This document shows, piece after piece, positions 1 through 8,607 of a DNA stretch of 64,000 bases. The position numbers were made by a program, and so were the translations under genes. The notes below the pieces were generated by a model. It ran no database searches, had not been told where the DNA came from, and saw nothing but the letters and a program-made list of their open reading frames with translations. Origin of the DNA: JBCCSZ01 sp039821145 (GTDB lineage Bacteria > Bacteroidota > Bacteroidia > Chitinophagales > Saprospiraceae); NCBI GenBank assembly GCA_039821145.1, contig JBCBOS010000027.1:1-64000 (forward strand), written 5' to 3'. Position 1 is the first letter of the stretch, and each line of letters starts with the position of its first letter.

Positions 1-184
1 TTAATACGACCATATCCGCCTTTAACTCCAAATTATATATATCGCGAACATATAAGGCCTCCTGACGAAAGCTATCTTCAGGGGTATAAAATAACAGGAA
101 TGAATTATTACCTTGGATGTTATCAGCTTGGGCGTGAGTTGCTAAGTGAATGATACTGTAATCAGAAACAGACCGCGCTCTTAC
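1..184 (-). pseudogene. CHAT-domain (caspase-like) protein, middle fragment, inverted
   Basis: Read on the minus strand, this stretch is open from about 184 to the window edge and encodes the first half of a CHAT peptidase core. It shows the catalytic-histidine motif YSIIHLATHAQAD, then LLFYTPEDSF, then LYVRDIYNLELKADMVVL, which in the family is followed directly by the catalytic SACETG (just outside the window). CHAT proteins are caspase-like proteases or scaffolds, often behind TPR repeats. No N-terminal part precedes it: upstream on the same strand there is a stop (185-187), and the DNA switches to the C-terminal part of a CHAT gene on the opposite strand. I infer an inversion or a chimeric join. 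The motif match is direct; the number of original genes is unknown. Confidence 0.75.
170..181. repeat. Near-palindrome at the CHAT inversion junction
   Basis: The 12 bases agaccgcgctct are almost identical to their own reverse complement (outer AGA/TCT and inner CGCG pair; only two symmetric positions mismatch). Both opposed CHAT reading frames run into this sequence: on the plus strand it encodes part of TALL, on the minus strand RARS. This fits recombination between short inverted repeats, but one junction alone cannot show it. Confidence 0.5.
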
Positions 185-435
185 TCAAAAGATTCTATAT
201 ACATCTCTCTACTGGTAGTTCTAAAGATGATGCATTGACTCTTGCCAAAAGAGAGTACATAAAGAGTGTCAGGGCACGTGCTGCCCATCCATATTTCTGG
301 GCAGCCTTTATTCCAATTGGGGATATGGAGCCTCTATCTTTGGAGAAATCTAAAAAGCTCTCTGAAAAAGGAATTTTATTTATAATAATTTTATCTATGG
401 TATTCTTTGTTTTTTTAAGAGTCAAATTCTTGTAG
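172..435 (+). pseudogene. CHAT-domain protein, C-terminal fragment with membrane anchor
   Basis: Frame +1 from about 172 reads TALLLKRFYIHLSTGSSKDDAL, AKREYIKS and HPYFWAAFIPIGDMEPL, which is the classic last segment of a CHAT domain. It is followed by a charged linker and one hydrophobic helix (ILFIIILSMVFFVFL), a tail also seen in Bacteroidota CHAT proteins. An in-frame stop lies upstream (near 151), and the preceding DNA encodes the CHAT middle on the other strand, so the fragment has no start and no catalytic residues. It is AT-rich compared with the rest of the window and overlaps the 3' end of the convergent YegP-like gene by 14 bp. Called a broken gene; an assembly chimera is the main alternative. 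Confidence 0.75.
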
Positions 436-775
436 TGTGACCAGCTTTCTTCGTTAAATCTTGAACTTCATGACTCTGGGTTAATTTTAACAATTTCGAG
501 TATATTTTTTTGACATAGTTTAATGGGATATTATCTATTTGTCCAATAATCTCATTATTTGGCGCTTTGATGTAAATGGTTAAATATTTTTCCTTGAGTA
601 TTTTTTTTACATACTGACCTTCGTTACCCCCATTCCGCCGCACCGATGCAATCCCCTTCCGACACCCATACTTACTCTTGTAAGCCTGACTGTTCAACAA
701 CACCTTCCCCCGTTCATCTACCAAACGGAAATAAAAACGAGGATCATCCTCCTTGCGAAAAATCTCAAACGGCAT
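422..775 (-). CDS. YegP/DUF1508-family small protein
   Basis: About 117 residues. Residues 1-55 match the YegP/DUF1508 fold: FEIFRKEDDPRFYFRLVDERGKVLL, then YKSKYGCRKGIASVRRN. The family often carries two such units; here a second, weak unit seems present (YLTIYIKAPNNEIIGQ) followed by a divergent tail. I chose the ATG at 775 rather than the longer open frame to 901 because the extra residues are Gly/Trp-rich, unlike the family, and the domain begins right after this ATG. The 5' part has the GC content of the neighbours while the 3' part (422-610) is clearly AT-rich, like the CHAT fragments beside it. The function of the family is unknown; a role in stress has been suggested for some members. 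Confidence 0.6.
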   Translation of the reverse strand: MPFEIFRKEDDPRFYFRLVDERGKVLLNSQAYKSKYGCRKGIASVRRNGGNEGQYVKKILKEKYLTIYIKAPNNEIIGQIDNIPLNYVKKIYSKLLKLTQSHEVQDLTKKAGHTTRI

Positions 776-915
776 AGACAAATGGTTTCCCTTCTTGTAC
801 GCACCACCTCCCCAGAGGTTGCATCCACCGTCGCCACCCCCGCTCCAATACAAAAAGTGGGGCGCCGCCCCACAGGCGACACCCCACTTTTGCCACAACA
901 AGGATGTCTACGCCC

Positions 916-3900
916 TCATCGCTGAATGCTGATCTTCTTGGTCACCAGCGAATCCTCCCACTGCAGGCGCAGGAAGTACACGCCATTGGCCAATGCATCC
1001 GTATTCAAAGTCATGTTGTTCTCCGCCTGGCCCATCCGGCGACGGATCAACTGACGACCCTGGACATCCACCACCTCCATCACCAACTCGCCCTTCGGCA
1101 AACTGAGCAACTGGATGTTCAACACATCCTGCGTAGGGTTGGGGAAGACCGTCACATTCTGATCGGCCAACAAGTCCTTCGTAGATGTGACCGCATCCGG
1201 GTCCATCTCGATGTTGTAGGTAGACTTGAGCCAGCCATTGTTGCCATCCTCTACCGTGAAGCTGAAGCTGTCAAACTGCTGGGTATCGTCTCCGTCATTG
1301 ACATAGGTCAGGTTGCCCGCATCAATGGTGAGCTGCGTAAACTTGCTGCCGGGCTCCAAGCGCGTGCCAGCGCGGAACAAGCTGCCGTACTGTGGATACT
1401 CCACAATGGTAAAGACCAACTCCTCCGGCGTATTGTCATTGTCATCGGCCAGCAAAAGGTCGCGGATGATGGGGTTGCCCTCGCCCGGCTTCACCTTCAA
1501 CAGGTCGTTGTTGACCAGGAATGGACCACTCAGGTTCACATTCGAGCAAATCTCCAAGCCCCAAGACACAATCTCTCCACCACTCGCCAAGTTGTCAATC
1601 ACCCGGAAATCCATTGTCCAGTTGCCCTGGCTGTTGTCACCATTGAAGGCCGACAGTGGGTTCAGCGGCTTGTGCGCCCGGCCTGTATTGGCAGGACAAG
1701 GAATGTCGTCCGGTGCCTCATCGTCCAAGCCAATGTTGAGGGCCGATGATCCACAGCGAATCTCAGAAAACAGCACCACCGCCTTTTCATCCGGACTCTT
1801 CAGCGTTGCTTCCAAAAAGCGGATCGGTTGGTGGGTCCCCTCTAAGTTGATCACGTTCAAATCGCTGATCGTACCACCTGTCGGCACATTCAAGCGGGCC
1901 GTGAGCGTAGGGGTACCAGAGCTGGGGATGGTCAGTGGCAAATCTTCCGAAGCCATGTAAGTGGCACAACTGGATGTCTCCACCTGGAAGCCCTGAATGG
2001 CCGACAGCGGTCCGTCTCCACAAATGTTGACAGGACGGATGCGCCAGTAGTAAGGCGTATTTTTCTCCAAAATGGTCTGTGCCACATAGAAAGTATCCGT
2101 GATGCCGTCGATGGTCGATACAATGCTGTTGCCAAAGAGTGGGGTAGTGGCAATCTCCAACGTGACCTCATCCACATTGGGGAGTCGGGTCCAGCTGAAG
2201 ATCGGCAATTCACTCACACCTGTTGCACCATCTGCTGGCGCTGTCGGGAAAAAGTCTGTAAAGACATTATTGACCACATTCAAGACCAGATCGCGCTGGA
2301 AGTCGTCGATGTTTGGCCCCGTCAGTGTAATGGTCACGTCAAATGCTCCGGTCGCAGCCACATCGTCTACATTGATGGTCAGTTCTGTTCCTTCAGATGG
2401 GAGGAATGGATTGCTGGAGAATTCAGCCACAGCACCCATCGGCAAGCCATCTACAGACATGGTTACAAGGCTGTCGTAGCCCAAAATCTGGCTGAATTCC
2501 AATCCGATCTGAGGACTCTCTGGCAAACACACCAACTGAGTAAAGGGCTTCACCTCGAAGGTCACACCAGGAATGGTGGCAGCCTCTATCTCAAAGTCTC
2601 TGTTGGACATGTCGAAGAAGATGTTGTCATTGGCCTCTACAATGATGCGCGCATCGCGGGTAGGCGTATTGGGGACCACCACATCGTGGCTGCCGTCATT
2701 GGGAACGCCCTCTGCCAAAGTCGTGTAAGGAGGACGACCTCTGTCGGTTGACAGCAAGATGTTGACAAACTCACAGCTGACAGGCGCTTGGTCAGTATTG
2801 GCCACATCCCAGGTCACTGTCTCGACAGAACCACCGACCCACTCTTCTGTTCCAGTCGTCGGATTGGATACCACAAATGGACCTGCAGTGCCCGCCACCT
2901 TGAAGGCAACTTCTTCCCAGCTCACACCACCACCCGGACGGATGTTGTCCCGTACGGTACAGCGGAAAGTCAGATCACGCGCTTCATCCGGCATGCACTC
3001 CTGGTTTTCAGGAGAAGTATTGTCAATGAGGGTTGCCAAGCGAGGGATGATCCGCTCCGGATTGGAAGTCGGAGGGTAGGAGCGGAACAATGGACCTCTG
3101 GTCTTGAAGGTACAAGGAGCCACGGCAGGTCCCGTATCGTATTGTTCCCAGCAGTAGGTCACGCCATCGTTGTCGGTATCATCCGTTTCGTTGGCAGTGA
3201 GCTTGAAGGGAGTATTTATTGGAATGAAAAAACCATCTTCATATGGCAAAGTGATGGTTGGACAATCGTTGTCGGTCTCGGTCAAGGTACCGCACTGGCT
3301 GCCGAATCCTTCCCGGCTGTAGTTGTACATCTGTACCAAAGACCCTACGTGGAAGTAGGCATCATTGTCTCCCGCCACATTGGAAGCCCCACAAGTACCC
3401 GCGTACGACATGATGGTAGAACCACTACCCGGCTCAAAAGCAGTATTGGGTGCCAACTGGTCCTGAGCAGATGGACAACTGTTCCAGGTGTGACCAGCAG
3501 AAAACTGGTGACCCACCTCGTGCGCCAATACCCGTGTGACCAGGATCAAGAGGTTGCCCGCATTGTCGCAGGTCACGCCCCGTCCTTTGCGGTCGGTACA
3601 AACACCACCACTGGCAACGCCGGCGATGCCATCCGTACAAGCAATGGTCAGTACGTGGCCGATGTCGTAGTTTGCCGAACCAATGGAATCATCCAACACA
3701 GCTTGGTTTTGTGCCAGCAGGCCGCGACCGATCTGTGGGTTGTCAAATGGATCGTCGTCCCCATCCAAAAAGATGAGTCTGTCGTTGTCGTCGATCAGTT
3801 GAAAGCGTGTGGCCAAGTCCACCTCGTAGATGGCATTCAAGCGGCCAATGGTTGTATTGATGACACCAAGTACAGTCGGGACAGAGTTTCCGTTGCGAAA

Positions 3901-4560
3901 GCCAAACTCACCTGTTGTGGCGACGGCCAGCTTGTATTCTTTCAGCTCCACTTTCTCTCCACCTCTCAGGCTTGCAGGGCGTTGGTTGTCCACCAAGTCT
4001 CTCAGAAGCTCTTTTGGTCCAAAGGTTCCCTCTACGCCACAGCCATAGCCTTCTGTATGGACATTTCTGGTGTAGTAAGAAATGTAGAATGGAGAGCCCT
4101 CGCGCTTGACAGGATCAATGTACACCTCGCCTTTGTTCGTGCGAAGGGCAGCGTGAAATCCCTGTGGGCCATAGTCCAATCGGCCAGCAATGGATGGTTC
4201 GTCCACTGCATAAGCGACGAAAGATTGGATCATCGGATAGCGAGCAGCAAGGCCCGGCATCATGTTGGGGGAATTGTATACTTGAAAATCGAGCATCCTG
4301 CCATCCGGCATGGGAAGACTCACCAAAAAGGAAGCCCCTTCGTCCATCAGGTCTTCTGCAGGTGCCTTGCTCAGATACTGCCTGATCCCGTCCACATCCA
4401 GGCGCAGGCTGCGAAATTCACTGGGAAACTCCTCGTCGGAAGAGTCGGCTGCTCTCAGCACTGCAATGTCCTGGACAGAACTCCAGTATTGCTGTCCCGA
4501 CTGGGCGAATCCGGTAGTGACGCACAGCGTGAAAAAAATGGGTAAGAGAAATTGTCGCAT
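916..4560 (-). CDS. Secreted reprolysin-like zinc metalloprotease with T9SS type A signal
   Basis: About 1214 residues. The start at 4560 gives a clean signal peptide (MRQFLLPIFFTLCVTTGFAQ); the frame is open 45 bp further upstream but that adds a charged extension. A propeptide-like region is followed by a metzincin-type zinc site, HEVGHQFSAGHTW, near residue 345. Then come Ig/fibronectin-like regions, a proprotein-convertase P-like domain (residues roughly 870-1030, ending WGLEICS), a cadherin/CSPG-like repeat (LLADDNDNTPEELVF, FSFTVEDG) and a C-terminal type A sorting domain (VFPNPTQDVLNIQL ... GVYFLRLQWEDSLVTKKISI). It should be exported by Sec and then T9SS and act outside the cell as an endopeptidase. 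It is a tandem paralogue of the gene at 4675-8328. Confidence 0.9.
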   Translation of the reverse strand: MRQFLLPIFFTLCVTTGFAQSGQQYWSSVQDIAVLRAADSSDEEFPSEFRSLRLDVDGIRQYLSKAPAEDLMDEGASFLVSLPMPDGRMLDFQVYNSPNMMPGLAARYPMIQSFVAYAVDEPSIAGRLDYGPQGFHAALRTNKGEVYIDPVKREGSPFYISYYTRNVHTEGYGCGVEGTFGPKELLRDLVDNQRPASLRGGEKVELKEYKLAVATTGEFGFRNGNSVPTVLGVINTTIGRLNAIYEVDLATRFQLIDDNDRLIFLDGDDDPFDNPQIGRGLLAQNQAVLDDSIGSANYDIGHVLTIACTDGIAGVASGGVCTDRKGRGVTCDNAGNLLILVTRVLAHEVGHQFSAGHTWNSCPSAQDQLAPNTAFEPGSGSTIMSYAGTCGASNVAGDNDAYFHVGSLVQMYNYSREGFGSQCGTLTETDNDCPTITLPYEDGFFIPINTPFKLTANETDDTDNDGVTYCWEQYDTGPAVAPCTFKTRGPLFRSYPPTSNPERIIPRLATLIDNTSPENQECMPDEARDLTFRCTVRDNIRPGGGVSWEEVAFKVAGTAGPFVVSNPTTGTEEWVGGSVETVTWDVANTDQAPVSCEFVNILLSTDRGRPPYTTLAEGVPNDGSHDVVVPNTPTRDARIIVEANDNIFFDMSNRDFEIEAATIPGVTFEVKPFTQLVCLPESPQIGLEFSQILGYDSLVTMSVDGLPMGAVAEFSSNPFLPSEGTELTINVDDVAATGAFDVTITLTGPNIDDFQRDLVLNVVNNVFTDFFPTAPADGATGVSELPIFSWTRLPNVDEVTLEIATTPLFGNSIVSTIDGITDTFYVAQTILEKNTPYYWRIRPVNICGDGPLSAIQGFQVETSSCATYMASEDLPLTIPSSGTPTLTARLNVPTGGTISDLNVINLEGTHQPIRFLEATLKSPDEKAVVLFSEIRCGSSALNIGLDDEAPDDIPCPANTGRAHKPLNPLSAFNGDNSQGNWTMDFRVIDNLASGGEIVSWGLEICSNVNLSGPFLVNNDLLKVKPGEGNPIIRDLLLADDNDNTPEELVFTIVEYPQYGSLFRAGTRLEPGSKFTQLTIDAGNLTYVNDGDDTQQFDSFSFTVEDGNNGWLKSTYNIEMDPDAVTSTKDLLADQNVTVFPNPTQDVLNIQLLSLPKGELVMEVVDVQGRQLIRRRMGQAENNMTLNTDALANGVYFLRLQWEDSLVTKKISIQR

Positions 4561-4593
4561 ACTTGGGTATTTACACTTTAGAAAATTGTTTTT

Positions 4594-4626
4594 GAAAAAC
4601 TCCAAGCCGAATGACTCAGCTTGGAG
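4594..4626 (-). terminator. Intrinsic terminator between the two reprolysin-like genes
   Basis: On the minus strand CTCCAAGC and GCTTGGAG form an 8-bp stem around an 11-nt loop, followed by TTTTTC. It lies downstream of the 4675-8328 gene and just upstream of the start of the 916-4560 gene, so the two paralogues are probably transcribed separately. Confidence 0.7.
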
Positions 4627-4674
4627 AAATGTTGGTATTCTTTTGCAATTTACGTCGGTCTTTTCAATAGAGCC

Positions 4675-7600
4675 CTATCGTTGGATGGTGAACTTTTTCA
4701 CCAGTTTGCTGCTTTCCGTCTGAATGCTCAACAGATAAATGCCACTGCTCAACTTCTGGGTATTGATGGGCAATTGGCGGACATCCACTCTTCTGGTCTG
4801 CTGGTCGATCAATTGTCCTTGTACATTGAAAATGCTCAAGGTCATGCGCTCCGATGGCACTTCCGAAAACTCGACATTCAGGAGGTCCCTGGCTGGATTC
4901 GGGAACAACTGGAAGTTGGCCTGCTTGTCCAATTCATTGGTGCTGACCACCGCATCTTCGTCAATGGCAATGTTGAAAGTCGGCGTTCCAAACCATCCGC
5001 CTTCTCCATCTTTAATGGTAAAGACAAAGGAATCGAAGAAAGTGTTGCTGCCATCGTGGCGATAGCGGACCGATCCATTGTCGATGGAGGCCTGGCTGAA
5101 CACATCGCCTGGCTCCAAGAGGTTGCCGTTGCGGAACAGATCGCCATGTTGTGGTCTTTCCACCAGTGTGAAAATGACTTCTTCTTCTGTATTGTCGTCA
5201 TCCTCGGCATACAGGACCGGACGGGTGACAAAGTTGCTCAGCCCTGGAGGCACAAACAGGGTGTCGTTGTTGATCAGGTAAGGACTTGCCGGATTGGTGT
5301 TGGAACAAAACTCCAGTTGCCATCCTTCCAAACGTCCACCATCGCCAATGGGGTCGGTGACTTTGACCCGCAATTTCCACTTGCCCTGTGTCTCGTCTCC
5401 AATGAAGGTGGACAGAGGTTCCAGTGGTGTAAACAGCTTGCCGTTGTTTGGAGGACAAGGAGGGGGTTCTGTGGCGTCGTCGTCAAATCCCATCCTGAAG
5501 AGTTGCGAACCACACCTCAGGTCAGACATCAAGACCGCCTCCCGGCCCGATGGACTGCGCAAGGTCAAGTCGATGAAGCGCACAGGAGCATGCGTTCCTT
5601 CAATGAAGGGGATGCTGAGGTCGTTCACTGTCCCCATGCTGTTGATGTTGATCTCAGATTCTATCGTTGGCGTTCCCGTGCTGGAAATGATCAGAGGACC
5701 ATCGCGGCTTTCGAAGATGTTACAGTTAAACGTCTCCGTGTGAAAGGCAAATATCTTGGTGAAATCTCCCTCTCCACAGCGGTTGATCGGGCGAACCCGC
5801 CAGAAGTATTCCGTGCTCTTATCCAGAAAATCTGGTGTGTCAAAAAAGGTGTCTACCGTCTGTACGGCAGAGTACAAAACGCTGGAGCCAAAGGCTGGGC
5901 TGGTTGCCAACTCAAAGGTGTAGGCATCTGCATAGGGAGAGGGTTGCCAACTGAAGGTCGGCTTCTCACTGGCACCACTCAGGCCATTGACTGGTCCCAG
6001 CAGTTGCAAATCAGAGAAGTCGTTGTAGACCAAATCCAGTTGTACATATCTGTAGGCCGTGTCCAAACCAGGTGCCACCGCCACGATTTCCAATTCGAAG
6101 ATTCCCTCCGTCTCTACCACACCGCTCAAGTCGATGGATACTTTGTTGTCATCTGTGGGGATGAAGGGGTTTTTGTCGTAAGAGACATTGGCACCTGTCG
6201 GCAGTCCGTTGATGTCCAGGGTAATGAGGCTGTCATAGCCCAACAAAGCACTGCTGATCAGGTCAACCTCTACCACATCTGGCAGACAGACCTGCTCGAA
6301 GTAGGTACCCAAATCCAGGGTATAGCCCGGCCGAGACACTTCCTCAATGATGAAGTTCACCCGGTTGATGTTGTAGAATACGTTGTCGGCTGCCTCTACC
6401 ATGACGCGGGCAGACCTCGTATCGACATCTGGAATGGTCACTCCCTGCAAACCGTCATTGGGAACATTTTCGATCAGCGCAATTGGGTAGGTCAATCCAC
6501 CGTCTGTAGACAGTAGGATGTTGACCAGTTGGCAATTGACGGGGGCCTGGTCTGTATTGGCCACATCCCATTCGATGTTTACATAGTCACCAACCTCCAC
6601 CGTTTCCCGGTCGTCGAAAGACAGTACTTCAAAAGGCCCAGCCAATTCGCTTGCCTTGAAGGCGACCTGATCCCATACCACCCCTGCACCATCTGGGTTG
6701 TTGTCGCGCACTGTTACTCGGAAGGTCATGTCGCGGGTGTAGGTCGGCAGCAATTCATAGACAGATGTTTCGTCCTCTATTACCAAAGGAAGGCTTGGAA
6801 AATAGCGGCGAGGTGATTCTGCCGGAGGGAAAGAACGGAATAGGGGAGCATTCCCTCTGGGACTGCCAAGTGCTGTGATTGGACCAAGATCATATTGTTC
6901 CCAGCTGTAACTCAGCTCGTCGTCTTCTGCATCGGTGGCTACTGCATCCAATTTGAAGGGCGTGCTGATGGGAATGGTGAATCCATCTGTGTATTTCAAC
7001 TCCAACTCAGGAGTGGTATTGTCAATCAAAACAGTGTCCAAGCAGCTGGCACCAGGACCAAAGTGGGTAAAGTTGTAAACTTGTTGCAAGGTCCCTACGT
7101 GGAAGTTGGTAAAACGACCGCCGGGGATGTTTTGTGAGCCACAGGCACCGGAGTACGACATGATGGTGTTTCCACTGCCAGGCTCAAAGGCAGAGCTGGA
7201 AGCCAACTGACCCAAACTAGGTGGGCAGTTGGACCAAGTGTGACCAGCAGAAAACTGGTGGCCAATCTCGTGTGCCATGGTACCGGATACCCGGAACAAA
7301 ACATTGTTGGAAAAGTGGCAAGTCACCCCTCTTCCTTTTCCAGCAGTACAAGTGGCGCCACTGGCAACCCCTGCAACACCATCGTTGCAAACGGCCGTAA
7401 AGACGTGTCCGATGTCGTAATTGTTCAGTCCAATTTCTCTGTCCAATACTTCTTTGTTCTGCCCGAGAAGCATTCCACCCATGTCCGCATTTCGATAGGG
7501 ATCGGTCAATGGATCGAGGAAGATCAGTTTGTCGTTGTTGGGGACCAGCTCAAAGCGAATGGCAAATTCTTGCTCATAGATCAGGTTGATCCGGTCCATT

Positions 7601-8328
7601 GTCAAGGCATAGGCCGATACCACATCCTCGAAATCACCACCCATCAATCGGGCAAACTCACCCGTACAGGCCAGCGCCATGGTGTAAAAACGAACCACCA
7701 CTGGATCGCCGGAGCCGCGCAATTTGGCAGCAGCGGGCTTTTCCAAGTCCATGTTCAGATTGTTGAAAGGCTTTTCTGGCAAAAATGCATGTCCTTCCAC
7801 ACCGCAAATCACTTCGTGGCCTTGGTGGTAGTCATCGGCATAGTAAGAAAAGTAATAGCGATCCTGATCGGCGACATAGGGATCAATGGCAATGTATCCT
7901 TTGGATGTGCTCACTGCTGCATGGAAGCCCTTGTAGGTGTAGCCCAGGCGAACGACCCGCTCCGGATGCTCCAGACTGTTGCCCTTGAAGGAGCGGATCC
8001 CTGGATACCGAGCCGCCATATCTGGATGCATGTTGGATGTTTCATAAACGGCGAAAGTCTCCATGTTGCCTTCTGGCATGGGCAATTGGATGTGGATGGG
8101 ACGTAGATCGGCTTCAGGAGTGAATTCTCGTGGGGCATCCTGCAAGAGTCGATGTACGCTTGGCAAGTCCAACAAGACAGTCGTGTGTACCTCTGGCATG
8201 TAGGGCGATTCTGCGCCCCGAGGCAGAAACACATCTGCGTCTTGTACAATGCGCCAATAATCTTGTTGTGCAAAGGTAGTTCCGCTCAATAGGATACCCA
8301 GGCATAGTGGTAGAAAGTAACGAAGCAT
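4675..8328 (-). CDS. Secreted reprolysin-like zinc metalloprotease with T9SS type A signal (paralogue)
   Basis: About 1217 residues, the same architecture as its downstream neighbour: signal peptide (MLRYFLPLCLGILLSGTTFAQ), propeptide, zinc site HEIGHQFSAGHTW near residue 350, conserved cysteine-bearing CTAGKGRGVTCHF, Ig-like modules, P-like domain (ending LEGWQLEFCS), cadherin/CSPG-like repeat (FVFTIKDGEGGW) and a type A sorting tail (LFPNPARDLLNVEF ... GIYLLSIQTESSKLVKKFTI). The start at 8328 is chosen because the signal peptide begins there; the open frame reaches 8442. The two proteins diverge throughout, so the duplication is not recent. Its role is inferred as extracellular protein degradation. 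Confidence 0.9.
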   Translation of the reverse strand: MLRYFLPLCLGILLSGTTFAQQDYWRIVQDADVFLPRGAESPYMPEVHTTVLLDLPSVHRLLQDAPREFTPEADLRPIHIQLPMPEGNMETFAVYETSNMHPDMAARYPGIRSFKGNSLEHPERVVRLGYTYKGFHAAVSTSKGYIAIDPYVADQDRYYFSYYADDYHQGHEVICGVEGHAFLPEKPFNNLNMDLEKPAAAKLRGSGDPVVVRFYTMALACTGEFARLMGGDFEDVVSAYALTMDRINLIYEQEFAIRFELVPNNDKLIFLDPLTDPYRNADMGGMLLGQNKEVLDREIGLNNYDIGHVFTAVCNDGVAGVASGATCTAGKGRGVTCHFSNNVLFRVSGTMAHEIGHQFSAGHTWSNCPPSLGQLASSSAFEPGSGNTIMSYSGACGSQNIPGGRFTNFHVGTLQQVYNFTHFGPGASCLDTVLIDNTTPELELKYTDGFTIPISTPFKLDAVATDAEDDELSYSWEQYDLGPITALGSPRGNAPLFRSFPPAESPRRYFPSLPLVIEDETSVYELLPTYTRDMTFRVTVRDNNPDGAGVVWDQVAFKASELAGPFEVLSFDDRETVEVGDYVNIEWDVANTDQAPVNCQLVNILLSTDGGLTYPIALIENVPNDGLQGVTIPDVDTRSARVMVEAADNVFYNINRVNFIIEEVSRPGYTLDLGTYFEQVCLPDVVEVDLISSALLGYDSLITLDINGLPTGANVSYDKNPFIPTDDNKVSIDLSGVVETEGIFELEIVAVAPGLDTAYRYVQLDLVYNDFSDLQLLGPVNGLSGASEKPTFSWQPSPYADAYTFELATSPAFGSSVLYSAVQTVDTFFDTPDFLDKSTEYFWRVRPINRCGEGDFTKIFAFHTETFNCNIFESRDGPLIISSTGTPTIESEININSMGTVNDLSIPFIEGTHAPVRFIDLTLRSPSGREAVLMSDLRCGSQLFRMGFDDDATEPPPCPPNNGKLFTPLEPLSTFIGDETQGKWKLRVKVTDPIGDGGRLEGWQLEFCSNTNPASPYLINNDTLFVPPGLSNFVTRPVLYAEDDDNTEEEVIFTLVERPQHGDLFRNGNLLEPGDVFSQASIDNGSVRYRHDGSNTFFDSFVFTIKDGEGGWFGTPTFNIAIDEDAVVSTNELDKQANFQLFPNPARDLLNVEFSEVPSERMTLSIFNVQGQLIDQQTRRVDVRQLPINTQKLSSGIYLLSIQTESSKLVKKFTIQR

Positions 8329-8439
8329 CTGCAATGGATTTTTAAAATTGTTAGGCGTTCGGGCAGGTCTTAACGGTTGCGTGTCTGCGAATCCCCAAAT
8401 GTTTAATTGTTGTTCTTTGAAAAAAGACTTCGGGCAAAA

Positions 8440-8447
8440 CAAAAATA
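8440..8447 (-). promoter_or_regulatory. Candidate -7 box for the upstream reprolysin-like gene
   Basis: On the minus strand TATTTTTG fits the Bacteroidota -7 consensus TAnnTTTG, 112 bp upstream of the chosen ATG at 8328. No good TTG at the expected -33 spacing was found, so this is weak. The rest of 8329-8607 shows nothing I can name. Confidence 0.3.
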
Positions 8448-8607
8448 CAATCTATGCACCTGTTTTTAAAGCCTCTCAATGACATTTGTCGGGAAAATAG
8501 CGAAGGGAGGCGGCAGAAACGTCTCCACAGGGGCATCTGCTGCTTGTTGTCCTTACTTTTTTACAACTTTTGCACCCTCTCGTTCAAGCGATTTGGGGCT
8601 TTACAGC

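Noticed and set aside
904..1749. Long plus-strand open frames opposite the reprolysin-like, barrel and M43 genes (for example 904-1749, 2788-4545, 4621-6516, 9688-11568)
   Set aside because: They are antisense shadows of well-supported genes: composition rich in His, Gln, Val and Arg without any family motif or signal.
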